Shown: positions 51,101 to 62,969, numbered from the stretch's first letter. The stretch: DNA of 64,000 nucleotides from Helopsaltes ochotensis (GCA_013400155.1 VXBM01001018.1:184101-248100), one strand, 5' to 3'. The notes: generated by a model from the letters alone, not told the origin. Numbers and translations are program-made.

Positions 51101-52677
51101 AAAGAAAAGGCTCCTTGATGTGGCAGTTCCATCCTGTGGAAGAAGAAACAGTGAGACTGGAGTTCAAGCAGAATAATCACCTCTGCAGTTTAACTTCAAG
51201 AACATTACCTTACTCTACAGAGCCTCCATCTGCCACTCCCACTTCTCCAAACCACACAACCCCAACAAGAGGGGTAAAGCAATGTATGCATGTCCTTTGT
51301 GATTTCTGATTACTGAACCGAGTAGACAAACGACATCTGGGATCACATGTGCTACTAACACAGTGTTTCTGTTTAAAACCGTGTGAAGACTTTTCATCCT
51401 AGAACTACATTAAAGCACAAGGGAGAATGGAATAGTCACCCTGGTGTCTGATGGTTTAACCAACAATTCCGGTTTGCAGTGGGAGATCATTTGCATTAAT
51501 ACAGGGCTGTAACTCACAGGCACACATTTACACAGTAAGTCAGGCACAGTGCAAACAAAGCTCCCTCTCCCAACACTGCAATGACCCATTTCATCTGTAG
51601 TAAACAGAATCAAGACATCATTTATTTGAATAGAACATAAATATTTCCTATACAGTGTGGTACATTACAATGCTCATTTCTTTTTAATGATATCATGCAA
51701 ACAATCCAAGAAGTCAAGAGTGTTTTTCTGCAAACTGCTTTGTAAGCACACCTGTGCTGGAAGTAATCTGCACGTGTGGTCATTCCATTCTGTGTTACTG
51801 AACAGTCACAGTAAAGAAGAGATAAAGACACTGTAATTCCATAAAGCTTTGAAAGCCATTATATTGGGATACTTAGGACTTAATTATACATCCATCACAA
51901 GCACTTCTAAATACTGATATTACTTCTTTCTTGTTCAAGTTCTTTCCTCAGCATTTGCTCTTGACATTTTTTTCTAGTATGATTTCAAAATAAAAATAAA
52001 AGAGCATTTAATAACAGAAAATAAACAGCATTTAATAACTATTTCATGTCCATTTTAACAGCAAGAGATAAAAAACTATTCTTGAAAACACAGTGTGCAT
52101 CAAGCATGGACTCTGAGTGGCTTTACTATCACACTGTGTGTTGCATAAATCCACACAAAACACTGCAAGCACTTCACTCTCCAAGTGAATGCATCTGTGC
52201 ATTTGTATATACAAATGCTTCCCATCCCTTGAAGCTCCTACATTCAAACTTTAGGCACCTGTGTACGTGAAAAAGAAGCTTTGGAAGTGACTGCTCCTAT
52301 TAAGAGCAAGTGAAGAGATGTGTTGGGGCTTTTGGGAACTGGTGCTCTGGTGAGATTGAAGACAAAGCTTAAATTAATCACATTCAATGTCAATGCAAAC
52401 CACATATGCTATGGAGTCTGCAGGGGCTCTGAAATACATGTGAAGACAGCTGTTACCACTGGAGTTACCCCTCTAAAAACACCTCTTTATGACAACAGCT
52501 CCCAACAGCGACACAGTTTTGTACCATCCTGAAAAGCAGTCACAGAGCTCAAGAAGGATACTTTCACTAGACAAGCAGGAATTCTCTTTTGCTTCAGCCC
52601 GGTGGCTGCAATTTGAGTCTCTGAAGCATCCTCTGAAGGCCTGAGAGACTTCAAAGCAACCACTATGGCGCCACGTT
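48106..52677. other. non-coding DNA left of DUSP3, including its probable long 3' UTR
   Basis: No other gene is seen. DUSP3 is transcribed leftward and has a long 3' UTR in mammals, so part of 49-52.6 kb is likely transcribed. AATAAA-type signals on the minus strand occur at several places, for example 51621-51626. No recognisable repeats. The A run at 50741-50749 is simple sequence. Confidence 0.45.
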
Positions 52678-52883
52678 CTAGGGCTTGAGCTTGCCCTCCT
52701 TGAGCAGGCGCTCGTTGAGCTGGCAGAGCTGCCGCAGGAAGCCGTCGTTGGGGCCGATCTCGCGCTTCTGCCGCACGGCGCAGAGCGCGGCGCGCACGCC
52801 CATGTGCTGCCGCAGCATCAGGTAGGCGATGACCAGCGTGGGCGAGCGGCTGTAGCCCTCCCGGCAGTGCACCAGCACCTGGC
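52678..52883 (-). CDS. DUSP3: DUSP3 exon 3 (phosphatase active site, C-terminus)
   Basis: Last exon of the dual-specificity phosphatase VHR, a small cytosolic/nuclear enzyme that removes phosphate from Tyr and Thr of ERK/JNK-type MAP kinases and other targets. It encodes the catalytic signature HCREGYSRS (Cys nucleophile, Arg phosphate binder, Ser after Arg), then PTLVIAYLMLRQHMGV, REIGPNDGFLRQLCQLN and the family C-terminus LKEGKLKP followed by TAG. The acceptor is 'gtccctgcag'; the exon joins exon 2 in phase 1 at the Gly codon before QVLVHC. Length fits mammalian DUSP3. The exon is strongly GC- and CpG-rich, and its helix after the active site (VRAALCAVRQKR) has diverged more than the flanking motifs. 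Paralogues DUSP13/DUSP29 fit less well by sequence and synteny. Confidence 0.97.
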
Positions 52884-53009
52884 CTGCAGGGACACAGGGC
52901 ACAGCTCGGGTTACGTGGCTGAAAAGCAAGAGGAAATAGCCAGGACGCGGTCTGGGGTTGCAATGCAAGATGGAACCGAAAGTTTGTATCTATTGCCAGC
53001 TGGTGAAAA

Positions 53010-53765
53010 GGCTGGGGAGGTGTTTTCTTTATTTCTTCTAGAACCTGTCCCTCATAACTCTGGGGGGTCTTCTGTTAATGGGCCAGATGTTAAAACCAGG
53101 TGGGGAAGTGTTCTTTATCTCTTCCAGGACCTATCCCTTATAACTCTGGGAGGATATCTTCTGTTAAAAGCAGATGGGGCAGGGTTATTTATCCCTTCCA
53201 GAACCCATCCTCCCTCCAGGGGGATATCTGCTGTTCATGGGCCATCGAGGCTCACTGCAGGGCTGATACAATTCCATCATCCCATTGGGAGATGCTCCAC
53301 CCAGGGGGAGGAGCCAAGCATTCCTACCTGGATCAAAGCTGAGATTCAGAACACCAGCACAGCCTGTTTGCACTGGATTGCCAGAGGGAGACTGGACCAA
53401 TCTCACCACTACTGGATCTACAGAGGAAAACTACACCCTTCTACAGGATCATCTCTGCTTCAACAGAACCCCATCTGTCACTCCAGGAGGACTTGACTGG
53501 ACTGCTCCCAACACCCTGACCAACAGGGTGTCAGGTTGTATTCTGACTCTGTCAGGGGTTTTTTTGTTTGTTTGCTTTTTTGTACTACTACATTTTTATT
53601 TTAAATATTCCTAGTAAAGAACTGTTATTCCTATTCACATATCTTTTCCTGAAAGCCCCTTAATTCAAAATTATAATAATTTGGAGGGAAGGGGTTTACA
53701 TTCTCCATTCCAAGGGAAGCTCCAGCTTTCCCTGGAAGACACCTGTCTTTCCAAACCAGGATAGG
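53010..53765 (+). mobile_element. endogenous retrovirus solo LTR
   Basis: Matches a songbird ERV LTR type: three imperfect repeats of about 70-90 bp at the left (53010-53230; 'ttctttatctcttccaggac' and 'cataactctggggggtcttc' variants), then 'gttgtattctgactctgtca', 'tactactacatttttatttt', 'ctagtaaagaactgttattc', 'ttaattcaaaattataataa' and the end 'acacctgtctttccaaacca'. Antisense to DUSP3. No internal viral genes remain. The left boundary is approximate and could start a few tens of bases earlier. The plus frame 52804-53496 that runs through it is not a gene. Confidence 0.75.
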
Positions 53766-54295
53766 CATGAAGTGTATTAATATTAGTTCTTTCACAGCTG
53801 GAGAACTGTGAATTCCAAATGTTGGAGTTGGAAGAAAGGTGCTGTTCATTCTGTTAATAGCTACATAGTCTGTGACTAAGGATAATGCAAAAGAAAAAAA
53901 AAAAACCAAAACAGGATGCATGTCAAAGAATCTCACTAAAATATATTTGCTACAGTATTACAAGAGTCAAACTATGTCTGTTTACTGCACTTCTCCAGCC
54001 TTTGGTGGTTTTGACAAGCTTTGCCCCTAAAGATGATCAGTACCAGAGAGCACAAATAAATGAAGTTCAAAATACACTGAAAACAACTATGCTGTTTGCT
54101 ATGTACTGCATCTTTTCAAAGACATCCAGCCTTTCTGCTGCACTGCTGCCAACTGCTACACTAACTCCATGCTGCATCATACCTGGCCACTTCTCTGGCT
54201 ATTTATGAAGGCACATTAACACTCAAGTAGATGCAAGCTGTCTACTTTGCTGAGACAAGAGGCAGAAATATCTAACCATGCTGCTTGTCATATAA

Positions 54296-54336
54296 ATTAT
54301 ATATAAATATATATATATATATAAATATATATATAT
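54296..54336. repeat. (AT)n microsatellite
   Basis: Two AT-dinucleotide blocks separated by AAAT, within DUSP3 intron 2. Confidence 0.92.
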
Positions 54337-54599
54337 CAATGAAATGCTTCCAGCTGATTGATTAGGGAACTCATTCTACATATTAGGTGGTTTGTATTGA
54401 ATTTGCATGGCAACATTTTTGTGGTGCTGTGAGCACAGGGGTGCCTTCTGTGAGAAGATGCCAGAGGCTTCCCCTATGTCCCAAAGTGCCAGAGGCAGCT
54501 GGATCCAAGAAGCACCTGCCAAAGCCAAACCCAACAGTGACAGTGGCAGCACTTCTGGGGTAACATATTTAGGAGGGGGGAGAAAAACCTGCAGCACAA

Positions 54600-55468
54600 C
54601 AGCACAGAATGAGAGGAGTGAGAATATGTGAAAAAAACTCTGCAGACACCCAAGTCAGGGAAGACAGAAGAGGAGGCATTTCAGGCACAGGGCAGAAAAT
54701 TCCCCTGAAGCCTGTGGGGAAGACCATGGTGAGGCAGGCTGTCCCTGCAATCCATGCAGGTGCACAGCAGAGCAGACACCCCCCTGCAGCCCATGGGGGA
54801 CCCCATGCCAGTGCCAGAGCCAGGGGACATGCCCAAAGGACCCCATGGGAAGCCATGGAGCAGAGTCCTGCCAGGACCTGTGGCCCCATGGATAGAGGAA
54901 CCCATGCTGGAACAGGTTTTCAGGCAGGATTTGTGAACCTGTGGAAGACCTGCACTAAAGCAAACTGCTCCTGGAGGACTGTGCCTCATGGAAGAAGGGA
55001 TCCACGCTGGAGCAGGTGATGCAAAGCTGCAGCCTCTGGGAAGGCCTCACATTGGAGAAGTTCTCCAGGATGTCTCCTGTGGGTGAGACTGGAGCAGGGG
55101 AAGAGAATGAAAGGGAAGGAGCAGCAAAAATGTGTGATGGACTGCAATCCCCATTCCCTGTCCTCATGTGCCGCTTGGTATGAGGAGGTAGAGAAAATAG
55201 GGAATGAAGCTGAACATGGAAAGAAAGGAGGGGTAGAGGGAAGGTCTTTTAAGGTTTGGTTTTGTTACTCATTCCCCTACTCTGATTTGATTGATATTAA
55301 ATGAAATTAACTTCCCCAAGTTGTGTCTCTTTTGCCTGTGATGGTAATTGCTGGGTGATCTCTCTGTCCTTACCTTGACCCAGGAGCCTTTTGTTGTATT
55401 TTTCACCCCTGTCCAGCTGAGAAGGGGATGTGCTGGCACCTGGTATCCTGCCAAGGTTAACCCACCTT
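54600..55468 (+). mobile_element. endogenous retrovirus solo LTR
   Basis: Same family as the LTR in the SOST intron, but longer. The left part is a set of imperfect motifs with 'gcagcccatgggggacccc', 'gatccacgctggagcaggtg' and 'tgtctcctgtgggtgagac'. These are followed by 'cattccctgtcctcatgtgc', 'aggttttgttactcattccc'-like sequence, 'tgatattaaatgaaattaac', 'ttccccaagttgtgtctctt', 'gtgatggtaattgctgggtg', 'tcacccctgtccagctgaga' and the end 'ggttaacccacct'. Plus orientation, antisense to DUSP3, with no viral coding region next to it. The exact 5' boundary is uncertain. Confidence 0.75.
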
Positions 55469-56271
55469 GTGGGTAAATCCTACAGTGAGGTATCCAAAAA
55501 TAACAAAGCAAGCCACTGCTCCCTTTGAGAAATCTAATCTGATTTTATTGTTTCTCAGCTTCTTCCTCTTTGACCTGCTTTTCCAGACATAGAAATTTTC
55601 TTCTTCCCAAATGTAGTGGGATATGTGGCCCCAGTCTATTCCCCAGAGTAAACTGTTTTTTGAGATGAGAAAACAGCTGAACCATACACGCACACTCCTT
55701 CCATAACCACAACTTGCCTTGAATCACACACCAACAGAAATCCTATTACCACATTTGCCTTAAACAGCAAAAGCTTCTCAGCCCAAGGCAAATCACTAGC
55801 ATGGTAAAAGAGCTAAAACAATTAATTCTCAATATTTCTTGAGAGCTTGTAGTCATAAGTTAGCAAAATTTAGAGATTCTTGATTATATACATGGAAGAG
55901 AATTGACTTTTCAGCAAATGGTCAGAAGCAAAAAGGTTTCTAGCCTTTCTCTGTGAAAGACAGTGTCTGAAGGGCTGCCTTCCAGACCTGCAGGATACCA
56001 GACCTGCCTTTCAGAACTTCATGCACTGCAACACTAAAATGAAATTGAAGGAGAATGCTTTCATATTCCTCTTCTCTCCACTATCCTTACTCTACACTTC
56101 AATGTCAAACAAAACTAACAATTTGCAGTATCCAATTAATCTTAAAACTGGCTCCAACATCACCCAGCTCCAAAGTTCCTCTTGGTTTACCATGTTAAAA
56201 AAACACTGGTGGGTGTGGTTGACAACTACTAAGACTGAAAGAATCAGCAAATGAAACTGCTGCAAATTCAG

Positions 56272-56316
56272 ACTGACCCTGAATTTACTGACCCTGAATT
56301 TACTGACCCTGAAATA
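56272..56316. repeat. three-copy 15-bp tandem repeat
   Basis: Three consecutive units of 'actgaccctgaattt', the third ending 'aaata'. Two copies are identical, so the duplication is probably recent. Intronic. Confidence 0.95.
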
Positions 56317-57305
56317 AACTGAGCAGATACAGTTATGGCACTGCAAACCCTTCTCTCCTCTTGCAGCATGTTTCAGTGGGTCACAATGCTAACTGCAAGA
56401 CTGCATTTAATTTTTAGAAATTTTCATCCTCCACCAAACTGGATGTAGAATTTATTTCCATCTGTCAAAACCCACATCACAGCTCCAGTACCCCTTTGCC
56501 TATTTCAGAGAAAGAACTTCTAGAACTGTGGGAGTTCTCATTCCTCCTATTCAATGCTCAGTCACGAAGCAAGAAAGAAATTAGGCATGTGCAGAAATAA
56601 CTGGAATGTTGAAACAGTTAGACAACACAAACACCATCTGTCCCACTGCACTGTGTCCTAGGATTTCTGCTCCGAGGAAACACACTACAGAGAAATGTGG
56701 CAATAAACAACGTTGCAAATATAACTTTCAACTTTCCTGCAATCCTAGGAAATAAAGAGGCAACCAACACATAAAATAATGTAATGAGTTAATGTAATAA
56801 AAACCGTGACAGTGTCTATTCTTATTGTACATTTGGAAAAAACCCCATGTAACAGGTTATGTGACTACTCTTCAGTACTTGTATTACTTGTATCACTTCT
56901 ACCTTTACATTGTAATTTCTAATGTTCTTAAACAACTTTTAGACCCTTATTTTTTTAAAAAAATATTTTTAATGTGATTTAACATTTCTAAGGAAAAATA
57001 AAAACACCTTGTCCCAGAAAGAAACTATAATAAGATGCAACAGCTGTTTCTCATTTCAAAGTCACTCCTACAGTGACAGACTTCCCTTGGCCATGTACTG
57101 GAGACCTACATGTATAAACATGTACATGTACAAACACAAGACTAAGCTGTCTCATTGTGTATTCTTGTGTCTTGGATCCGGGGCCTTTATGTGGATTTTT
57201 CACTTGGTTGTTCTGTTGATAATACGAGCAAAGAACCACTTTAAACAGCAAATCACTAAGAAACACACAGAAAACACGGTAGAAAGGTATTTCAGTTTGC
57301 CTTAC

Positions 57306-57532
57306 CATCCTTCTGGGAAAGGGCTTTCTCAATAAAATCAGCTGCCTCCTCAAAATAGCGACTGAGGTTAAACTCCTGTGTATCGTTAGCTTTAATGCCA
57401 TGGTATCTGATGCCTGTGCCTTCATAGAACTCTGCATTAGTGTTCACATGCATGAATGATTTCCCCTCTGCTGCATTCAGAACATGGGTTATCCCCAGAC
57501 GCTGCAGCCTCATAATGTTCTTGGCTATGAAC
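57306..57532 (-). CDS. DUSP3: DUSP3 exon 2 (phosphatase fold, general-acid loop)
   Basis: Middle exon of DUSP3, about 75 codons. It reads FIAKNIMRLQRLGITHVLNA, AEGKSFMHVNTNAEFYEGT, GIRYHGIKANDTQEFNLS and RYFEEAADFIEKALSQKD, closely matching mammalian VHR. The Asp in KANDTQEF corresponds to the general acid of the WPD-type loop (Asp92 of human VHR), so the catalytic pair Asp/Cys is intact across exons 2 and 3. The acceptor is 'gtcatgcag' and the donor GTAAGG. The exon begins in phase 2, so two bases of its first codon and roughly 40 N-terminal residues must come from an exon further right. That exon is not visible in 57533-62148. Confidence 0.97.
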
Positions 57533-60500
57533 CTGCATGACAAAAAGTGTCAAGAAAATGATTAGAATTTGGTCAATCATCAATATGGTATTGATAACCA
57601 AACCCTTAGATTTTTCTGTTAACAGATGCCAAATATACTGTGCCCCAAAGTGAGTTAGCTACAGGTTATAAATTCACACAAATATTCAGAGCCATGGTCG
57701 CTACTTGTGCATGAGAAAATGCTGCTTTCTTGGCTGACAACTGAGGAAAGCACACATGAAAGTGAATCTGCATCTCTTTGACCCTACTGTGAAATAAAAT
57801 AGTAACTTCCTGAACATAAAATTCTGATCAAAGCAGGAAAAATACCGGAGATGATAGTGCATTAACTTCTAAGATTAACCGTTATCCACATAAAATAATT
57901 TAAAAACCAGTTATAAAAAGCCTCTGCTGTCAGGTACAAGTGTTGCAGAACTTGATAAGCAGTATTTGCTACTTTAGCAGGCAGTCCAGACAAACTGACA
58001 TTTTAGTGGGCAATTTTAAGCACTGTGAAACAGCACTGACTTCTTATCAGGCCACAGGAAGAGAGCAACTGAGTAAATGTTCCTGCATCTTCAAAAGACT
58101 CATCTGAGGGCTACTAAGAGGTGTAGCCCTATGCCCTGTGCTATTCAACACCTTTGAAGTCATGGAAAGATCTGTCAAGGCTGTCCAGAGGCCAGCAACA
58201 CAGAGAGATCATTCAGTCTTTGAGACACAGTGTTTTCAGCACAAGTGTTACAGTTCTCAGTCTTAGCTGAAATCAGTACCTGAATGAGTGAAAAAATCCA
58301 GATGAGTGATGTTTAAGATGCTAAAGAACTTTTAGGTCAGCTAAGCCCTTTCCAACTCCTCAGTTTTTCCCAACAATTGTAGCAAAGCACCAGCTCCCAT
58401 CTTCTGGTGGCTAAAAGAGTGACCTACCCTCTTAGTGAACAATGAAGCTGGAAGCTACATAATAATCATGCCTTTCAGGCTTGATGGTGACAATTAATTA
58501 GATCCAGTAACAATGCCATAAGCTTTGATAAAAGCTGCAGGATGTGCAATGGCAAACTCTGCTCAGAAACACAACTGACCCCACACAAATCTCTACTTGT
58601 GCCTGGAGTGCAACCTATAGTAAGAGCAGCAAACCATTAAGTAATATCAGGAGAGCATTGACTCCTTTTTGCCATAAAGCCACTACTTTTCATTCTGACT
58701 CTGATTATTTCCTTATTGCAGAATATTTGCTGTTCCCTACAGCTCAACCCCATAAATTGCAAATACGGGAAGTCTTAATAATAAGCTGAACTCCAGATAA
58801 GTATTTGTGCAATGTCATTTTGGACAAGTGAGATGGCAATGCATCCAGGGCTTTTGGCTGGACACTTGGGTCATCTAAAAACTTGAACACCCAAATTAGT
58901 TGGTTTACATCTATACAAATCTCTGAGTCCACTCACTGACAATTTTGATGCAATTCAAGGTCATGAACATCTTGAGAATTCCCTTCTTCCTGATGACTGA
59001 ACACCCCTGAAATTCTAGTGTAAGCAGATGAAGACTTATGCATGACTGAAGCTTCTACATTTTCTGCTGTCCGTGCCAAGCAACTATGGCAATGAACCAA
59101 ATATTTGTAAGACTTCATTACCCAAACAAATGCTGACAGATTTTCCATCTGGCAGGACATCAGCTGTGCCAGGGGAGAAGTTTCAGTGTCTGGAGAATTC
59201 TGCTTTCAACACAAAAATCCTACAGAGCAAGGCCAAACCAAGAGGTGTTAATTCAGCGGTGAGTTCCTATGCTTAGCAGGGTGAGAATGTGGTTTAATTA
59301 ATATTACATAGATCAGAATATATCTGACTGTTCAGCATCAATAGGAACTCCCATCCTGAAATCATGGTTGAATCTGGCAACAGACTGGCTTCCCTGGAGG
59401 CAAACTCGTTCCCAGTGAATGACTTTTGCAGATTTTACAGACGATTTTCTTACACAGCTAGAGGTGAAAAAGAGAGAATTTGTATTGCCATTTGTTTCTC
59501 CCTTTCCAAACAGTCCTTGGATCTCTCTCATCCTTAACATTTCATTCCAGCTGCATCATGTGGGATGTTGAAATGCTAGCTCCTTCAAATAGCAGAGAGA
59601 TGCTAACATCAGCTTCATCTGGTTCCTGAAAAAAAACCACAGAATCTTGTCCATTCTCAGTATGGAAGATTTAGAGTTTCTCGTCTTGTGAGTAACACCA
59701 GTAAGAAGTGTTTCTTTTGAACTGAGATGAATTATTTTACCAGCCACAAAACACAGGTTTTGGAGAACCATTCATCAGCAACTAAGGATACACGAGGCTA
59801 TGAATTCCATATTGGCATATGGAATTAGAAGCAAATAAACCAAATTTTTAATGGCAAAAAAATACCAGCCTATTAACACATTTTAATTTACACTGTCCTG
59901 TCCATGCAGAATTGTTTCCTTACCAACACTTCCCTTACTGTCACAGAAATTAACATTAATTTTGGGAGAATGCCCTCCATACTCCTTATAACACACCTGC
60001 ACTTCCAGCACATTAAGAACAAATAATTGCTCCATGGGTTACCCTCATACATTGAAGCAGAGAGAAAAAGGAAGATTGGGCACTCAAAACCGAAACATTT
60101 TTGCCAAAACCAGTTCTGGAGACATGGCCAAAATTGTTACAGGTTTCCAGGCATCTGGGACAAACCCCCACAAGCAAATTCCCTGCGTCAGCAGTTCAGA
60201 AATCTAAGCCTGCTCATTTTCAGGCAAAACACTGATTTTCACAAGAATGGGTGCTCTGGACAAAAAGCCTCCCACCCTCCAGTGGGCTGACTGCTCCCTC
60301 TTGTCCCCATTTTTATGTCACCTGCAACACTGGTAAGAATGAATTCTGTCCAACTCTTCCGGTCAGATTAAGATGTTACACTGAAACACATCTCCACTTA
60401 CAAAGAAACAAAACGATGTGCACTTGGAGTGCATCCCAAATTGTTATTTTGCTATTGTTTGAAAAATATATAACTGTGCTAGTCCATCGACTATATAATT

Positions 60501-62148
60501 CTTGTTTTAGGGTTATTACATTTTTACTCTTGTCTTCACAAATTTTGTCTCATTTTCTTGAGAGGTCAGAATTACCTACAATAGTATGGAAACCCATAAT
60601 TTAAAAAATATTTTATAATCTTATCCCTGAATTTTCATTAATTTTGACTTTCATGTATTGCCTGGAAGGATCGATTACTTTGGCTCTGCCTGTAACTTGA
60701 AGTCACTTGATGGATAAACTTATTCTACACTAGGGACTTAATTTAATCCCATCAGCCTAAATGTCTCCATGTTGTCATTTTTATCTAAAGATGAGTTACT
60801 CTTAAGGAGAGACAGCAGCACTGCTGTGCAAAATAATTTTTAAAATAACAAACAGAAGTTTCTGAATCTCACTCGGAGGTTTGAATTTTTTCCTGTGAGT
60901 TCCTGTTCAAATTCTATTGCTTTTATATCATGTACTGGCATTCCAATCCCCCTACTCTGGCTGCTCTGTGGATTTTTATTGTTATAGAATCTCTGTTGCT
61001 TGCTGTTCAAAACGTGACCCTATACTGCACACAACAAGAGTACAAAAGCAGGACATGAAGCTCGAAATGATGTTCGAGATTGTTTCAGAATGATTTTTGA
61101 TTTACAAAAAATCCTCTTAAGAATTAATGTTATTTCCAGTTTGAGAATATCAAAGGTCACCATGCAGTGACCAAATCTTAATGGAAATCCATCTATTCAA
61201 CTAGACCTCAACATTACCTTAACTCTCTGTGGATGCTTCAAAGATATTATTGCCTCTTAAGTCTTGACAAATTAAGTACATTATCTGTTCCAATTGTGAA
61301 ACAGTTTTTTCAGCCACTAAGTTATTTGTTACTTCTAGCTGCCCTCCACAATTTTTCAGCATTCTTTTAAAAACACTGACAATACAACTGCATGTTTTCT
61401 GTTTGTCCAGCTAGCAGCTGAACTGTTCCTATGCTACAGACTGCACTGATGCTTCAGATATTTTTTTGTCATTTATTACATAAAAAGTCCTCAACGGTCA
61501 AGATTTCCACTAGACAGAGATTTTCCACTGTGCAACTCATCCATGCATTATCTGTTCCTAGACACCCTTGCATTTGAACATAATAAAGTCCACACTCTAT
61601 AATTAAAATAAATTACTGAACAATGAAAATGATTCTGTAGTGGTTAAGTACCTTTAAAGTTATTTATATTTATACATTTATGTATTAATATTTATATATC
61701 TGCTACGCAAATCAGCTTGTAAGCTACAACTATTTTTTTTTTCCCAGGTAACTGCTACAGATCGGAAGGAGATGGTGGCTGTCACACACCAGGCTGGCTA
61801 ATGAATGATTTCAGTCCCATCTCTAGATGTGCGTGTCCTGCACCAACTGGCAGTAACAAATATAATTTGGATTGGCTCAGGAGTAAGTTAGTGACAACCT
61901 ATGATCTTAACTTGTATTTCTTTAGGAGGTGCAAGCCTAAAATAGGAACAGGGATCCAGTATACTACTCATGTATATATAAAAAAAAATCCCCAATTTTA
62001 CTGGGAGGAAGTGTACAAAGATGGGCAAAAACGGGAAAGAGAATCGGCAGGATAGGACAGGACTGGAACAGATAGCTGAAACAATGATGTGGTGCAAAAA
62101 ATAAACCCACAGGGCCCGCAGAGATCCAGCAGATCCCGTCCTGCAGCC
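57533..62148 (-). other. DUSP3: DUSP3 intron 1 (probable), no gene seen
   Basis: About 4.6 kb that should be DUSP3 intron 1. No stretch resembles the missing first exon, whose family motif would be of the type SLP...EV.PR.YVGNA. No repeat family is recognised with confidence. The last 50 bases before the gap turn GC-rich, suggesting the edge of a CpG island. Confidence 0.6.
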
Positions 62149-62759
62149 NNNNNNNNNNNNNNNNNNNNNNNNNNNNNNNNNNNNNNNNNNNNNNNNNNNN
62201 NNNNNNNNNNNNNNNNNNNNNNNNNNNNNNNNNNNNNNNNNNNNNNNNNNNNNNNNNNNNNNNNNNNNNNNNNNNNNNNNNNNNNNNNNNNNNNNNNNNN
62301 NNNNNNNNNNNNNNNNNNNNNNNNNNNNNNNNNNNNNNNNNNNNNNNNNNNNNNNNNNNNNNNNNNNNNNNNNNNNNNNNNNNNNNNNNNNNNNNNNNNN
62401 NNNNNNNNNNNNNNNNNNNNNNNNNNNNNNNNNNNNNNNNNNNNNNNNNNNNNNNNNNNNNNNNNNNNNNNNNNNNNNNNNNNNNNNNNNNNNNNNNNNN
62501 NNNNNNNNNNNNNNNNNNNNNNNNNNNNNNNNNNNNNNNNNNNNNNNNNNNNNNNNNNNNNNNNNNNNNNNNNNNNNNNNNNNNNNNNNNNNNNNNNNNN
62601 NNNNNNNNNNNNNNNNNNNNNNNNNNNNNNNNNNNNNNNNNNNNNNNNNNNNNNNNNNNNNNNNNNNNNNNNNNNNNNNNNNNNNNNNNNNNNNNNNNNN
62701 NNNNNNNNNNNNNNNNNNNNNNNNNNNNNNNNNNNNNNNNNNNNNNNNNNNNNNNNNNN
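62149..62759. other. assembly gap (611 Ns) at a probable shared promoter
   Basis: Run of N flanked on both sides by GC-rich sequence. On its left lies the DUSP3 gene without its first exon, transcribed away to the left. The first codon of a Rab gene lies 21 bases past its right end, transcribed to the right. The missing DNA therefore probably contains DUSP3 exon 1 and a divergent CpG-island promoter. Confidence 0.85.
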
Positions 62760-62779
62760 CCGACGCTTCCCAGGGCGGG

Positions 62780-62844
62780 ATGGAGCCCGCGGGCCTCACC
62801 CTGAAGCTGCTGCTGGTCGGAGACAGCGCCGTGGGCAAGTCCAG
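62780..62844 (+). CDS. Rab-family small GTPase, exon 1 (RAB18-like)
   Basis: First exon of a small GTPase of the Rab family, proteins that cycle between GTP and GDP states to direct vesicle and lipid-droplet membrane traffic. It encodes MEPAGLTLKLLLVGDSAVG then KS plus two bases of Ser22, and shows the P-loop GDSAVGKS (residues 14-21) after a hydrophobic first strand. The ATG at 62780 is chosen because it gives the usual short Rab N-terminus; no upstream sequence is available beyond the gap. It ends at a GT donor (62845) directly after the P-loop lysine-serine, a junction that agrees with RAB18 as I recall it. Only the first roughly 60 residues of about 200 fall in the window. Rab18-like is the best fit from TLKLLLVG, FTDGAFEP and the exon pattern, but another Rab is possible. 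Confidence 0.78.
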
Positions 62845-62913
62845 GTGCTGGCCGGGCCGTGCGGGGCTGGGGGCCGCAGCCCCGGGCTGAGCCCGCCCTT
62901 TCTCTCCCCACAG
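62845..62913 (+). other. Rab gene intron 1
   Basis: Very short intron (69 bases), GC-rich, from GTGCTGG to 'ctctccccacag'. Such small introns are common in bird genes with high GC. Confidence 0.8.
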
Positions 62914-62969
62914 CCTCCTGCGGAGGTTCACGGACGGCGCGTTCGAGCCGCGCCTGAAACCCACCGTCG
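62914..62969 (+). CDS. Rab-family GTPase, exon 2 (switch I)
   Basis: Encodes the end of Ser22, then LLRRFTDGAFEPRLKPTV and the first base of a Gly codon, residues 23-40. This is helix 1 and the switch I/effector region with the invariant Thr (KPTVG) that binds magnesium and GTP. RAB18 has LLLRFTDDTFDPELAATIG at this place; the bird sequence is similar but clearly diverged. It ends at GTGAGC. Confidence 0.78.

Larger units (their letters stand above)
52884..57305 (-). other. DUSP3: DUSP3 intron 2, with two LTRs
   Basis: Intron of about 4.4 kb with donor GTAAGG at 57305 and acceptor CAG at 52884 on the minus strand. It carries two ERV LTRs in plus orientation (53010-53765 and 54600-55468), an AT microsatellite and a short 15-bp tandem repeat. 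53766-54290 and 55470-57305 hold no recognisable gene. Confidence 0.9.

Noticed and set aside
52804..53496. Plus frame of 230 codons
   Set aside because: It runs from the antisense of DUSP3 exon 3 straight into an LTR, and has no protein similarity.
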